Below are positions 5,036-6,151 of a DNA stretch of 6,151 nt, piece after piece. The DNA comes from Candidatus Zixiibacteriota bacterium. Lineage in GTDB: Bacteria > Zixibacteria > MSB-5A5 > GN15 > FEB-12. A model generated the notes under the pieces. It saw nothing but the letters and a program-made list of their open reading frames with translations. It was not told the DNA's origin and ran no database searches. The translations under genes and the position numbers were made by a program. Position 1 is the stretch's first letter; every line of letters starts with the position of its first letter. The DNA lies in contig JACZYS010000153.1 of assembly GCA_022570975.1 (NCBI GenBank), positions 1 to 6,151 on the forward strand. The letters are read 5' to 3'.

Positions 5036-5848
5036 ATGTCTGAAGCTTTAAAAAAACAAAACGAAGCCTTATCTCGGTTAAACGAGGATTATGCAACTAA
5101 GTACGGATTTCACGATCCTGTTGATTATTTTCATAAAGGGGCCAAAGGTATAAACCATGAAGTAGTGGAAATGATTTCAAAAATGAAAAAAGAGCCAAAA
5201 TGGATGACAGAAAAACGACATGAGGCTCTGGATATCTTTTTCTCCAAACCAACTCCAAAATGGGGAGACACTAAACTTCTTAACGAAATTGATTTCGATA
5301 ACATTTACTACTACATGAAACCGATTGATTCTCAAAAAGACAACTGGGATGATGTTCCTGATTATATCAAAAACACATTTGATAAATTAGGCATCCCGGA
5401 AGCAGAGAAAAAATTCCTTGGAGGTGTATCTGCTCAGTATGAATCAGAAGTAGTTTACCACTCTCTGCGGGAAGATTTACAAGCAAAGGGAATTATCTTT
5501 TTAGATATGGACTCCGGATTAAGAGAGCATGAAGAGTTAGTACACAAATATTTCGGCTCGGTTATTCCATCCTCAGACAACAAATATGCCGCTTTAAACA
5601 CAGCCGTTTGGTCTGGCGGTACTTTTATTTATGTGCCCGAAGGAGTTGAAGTGGATGCTCCGCTTCAGGCTTATTTTAGAATCAACGCTGAAAATATGGG
5701 ACAATTTGAAAGAACTCTGATCATTACCGCCAAAGGTTCCAGAGTGCATTACATTGAAGGCTGCACCGCGCCGGTATATTCAACCGAATCCCTGCACTGT
5801 GCGGTAGTAGAAATCAGAGCCGAAGAAAACTCTTATATGAGCGATTGA
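5036..5848 (+). CDS. sufB: SufB Fe-S cluster scaffold protein, truncated at its C-terminus
   Basis: SufB is the scaffold subunit of the SufBCD complex that receives sulfur from the cysteine desulfurase system and builds Fe-S clusters. The N-terminus includes KYGFHDPVDYF and an expected helical domain, then VSAQYESEVVYHSL (131-144) and the beta-helix core with VWSGGTFIYVPEGVEVDAPLQ (191-211). YIEGCTAPVY carries C243, which corresponds to a conserved cysteine important for sulfur transfer in E. coli SufB. The normal family sequence continues through HCAVVEI to about residue 267; the final MSD and the stop are not family-like. Usual length is about 465-480 residues, so roughly 200 are missing, including the C-terminal cysteine/histidine ligands used for cluster formation. 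As it stands it would not be functional. Confidence 0.9.
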   Translation: MSEALKKQNEALSRLNEDYATKYGFHDPVDYFHKGAKGINHEVVEMISKMKKEPKWMTEKRHEALDIFFSKPTPKWGDTKLLNEIDFDNIYYYMKPIDSQKDNWDDVPDYIKNTFDKLGIPEAEKKFLGGVSAQYESEVVYHSLREDLQAKGIIFLDMDSGLREHEELVHKYFGSVIPSSDNKYAALNTAVWSGGTFIYVPEGVEVDAPLQAYFRINAENMGQFERTLIITAKGSRVHYIEGCTAPVYSTESLHCAVVEIRAEENSYMSD

Positions 5849-6151
5849 TTGAGTCAACTCACTGGTCCTAACATTTGACAAAATAACAGCGCCTCGGCAT
5901 CTTTCTGGTTGACATTCAATGACTCTACTTTTGGCCATTCGATCGCAAGTGCCGGGTCGTCCCACCGAATCGCGGCCTCGCATTCCCTAGCGTAATAATC
6001 AGTCGTCTTATAGTGGAAATGAGTATTGTCTTCTAGCGCTACGAAACCATGCGCAAAGCCTTCTGTGTCCGTCTTCAAACAAATGGGACAGATGTTCGGT
6101 CTAGCTAAGCAAGTTTTTTGCTCATCATTTTCATATTACGCGGCGTGTCGT
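5838..6151. other. foreign or rearranged segment beyond the sufB breakpoint
   Basis: Recognisable SufB coding sequence ends near 5837 in mid-domain. What follows does not continue SufB in any plus frame. It contains the antisense rfbC fragment (5854 to about 6063) and then about 90 bases that I cannot identify. Composition also shifts: bases 5941-6000 contain 36 G+C of 60, whereas 5701-5760 in sufB contain 24 of 60. There are no visible terminal inverted repeats or target duplications. A genuine rearrangement and a chimeric contig end are both possible. Confidence 0.7.
5854..6078 (-). pseudogene. rfbC: dTDP-4-dehydrorhamnose 3,5-epimerase, C-terminal fragment
   Basis: This short minus frame encodes the C-terminal third of an RmlC/RfbC-type epimerase, the cupin enzyme of dTDP-L-rhamnose synthesis. 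The matched features are EGFAHGF (6-12), followed by THFHYKTTDYYA, CEAAIRWDDPALAIEWP and a NQKDAEA end, which are the usual closing motifs of the family. About 110 N-terminal residues, including the catalytic histidine region, are absent. The residues just before EGFAHGF (KTDT, and further upstream CPICL) do not resemble the family's usual WIPEG lead-in, so similarity stops near 6063. The frame stays open upstream to a stop at about 6136-6138 without gaining family motifs. The TTG at 6078 is only the first possible start, with no support. It is antisense to the sufB direction and unlinked to suf function. Confidence 0.75.

Noticed and set aside
5850..5861. TGAGT-CA-ACTCA palindrome at the sufB breakpoint as a mobile-element end
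   Set aside because: The arms are only five bases, no partner repeat or target duplication is visible, and no transposase gene is present.
5780..5983. Minus-strand 67-codon frame across the sufB breakpoint
   Set aside because: It spans two unrelated sequences and overlaps the rfbC fragment in another frame, so it is a by-product of the junction.
6109..6122. AGCAA-TTGCT hairpin with a T-run near the right end as a terminator
   Set aside because: The stem is only five bases, the T-run is inside the loop, and no gene end is identified next to it.
1..6151. CRISPR array, tRNA, rRNA, insertion sequence or phage genes
   Set aside because: I found no regularly spaced repeats, cloverleaf, rRNA segments, transposase or phage motifs.

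Overview
The window looks like a moderately AT-rich chromosomal stretch from a diderm (Gram-negative-type) bacterium. The diderm call rests on a lipobox-containing SPOR-domain lipoprotein and an exported DUF3108-type protein in an operon with a GDP-mannose synthesis gene. The gene mix does not fix a phylum; an FCB-like or other poorly sampled lineage is only a guess. The right-hand end looks like a junction with unrelated DNA.

Left part (1-3421, minus strand). Five genes form one tightly packed operon with every junction overlapping. In transcription order they are manC (mannose-1-phosphate guanylyltransferase), a SPOR lipoprotein, a Sua5/YrdC threonylcarbamoyl-AMP synthase (tsaC), a low-molecular-weight phosphatase of the YwlE arginine-phosphatase type, and a DUF3108 envelope protein cut by the left edge. 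A good sigma70-type promoter (TTGACT, 17 bp, TATTAT) lies just upstream of manC. Several genes here seem to use TTG starts. The operon mixes envelope and polysaccharide functions with tRNA modification and phosphoprotein turnover.

Middle (3422-3752). A 331-bp divergent intergenic region holds the manC promoter, a perfect 7-bp-arm hairpin palindrome behind it, an 11-bp direct repeat 80 bp apart, and a dense cluster of overlapping inverted repeats at the predicted promoter of the rightward operon.

Right part (3753-5848, plus strand). An Rrf2/IscR-type regulator with a cysteine triad is followed by sufC and sufB, the core of the SUF Fe-S cluster assembly machine. The layout suggests an Fe-S-sensing regulator controlling its own suf operon. 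Two defects stand out. sufC carries an in-frame TGA between its Walker A half and its signature/Walker B half. sufB stops after 270 of the usual roughly 470 residues.

End (about 5838-6151). Recognisable sufB sequence ceases abruptly and is followed by an antisense C-terminal fragment of a dTDP-4-dehydrorhamnose 3,5-epimerase (rfbC), itself missing its N-terminal two thirds. This is either a real rearrangement or, at least as likely, a chimeric contig end. I saw no complete new defence, mobile or RNA system. The most unusual points are the split sufC, the overlapping palindromes at the rrf2-suf promoter and the right-end junction.
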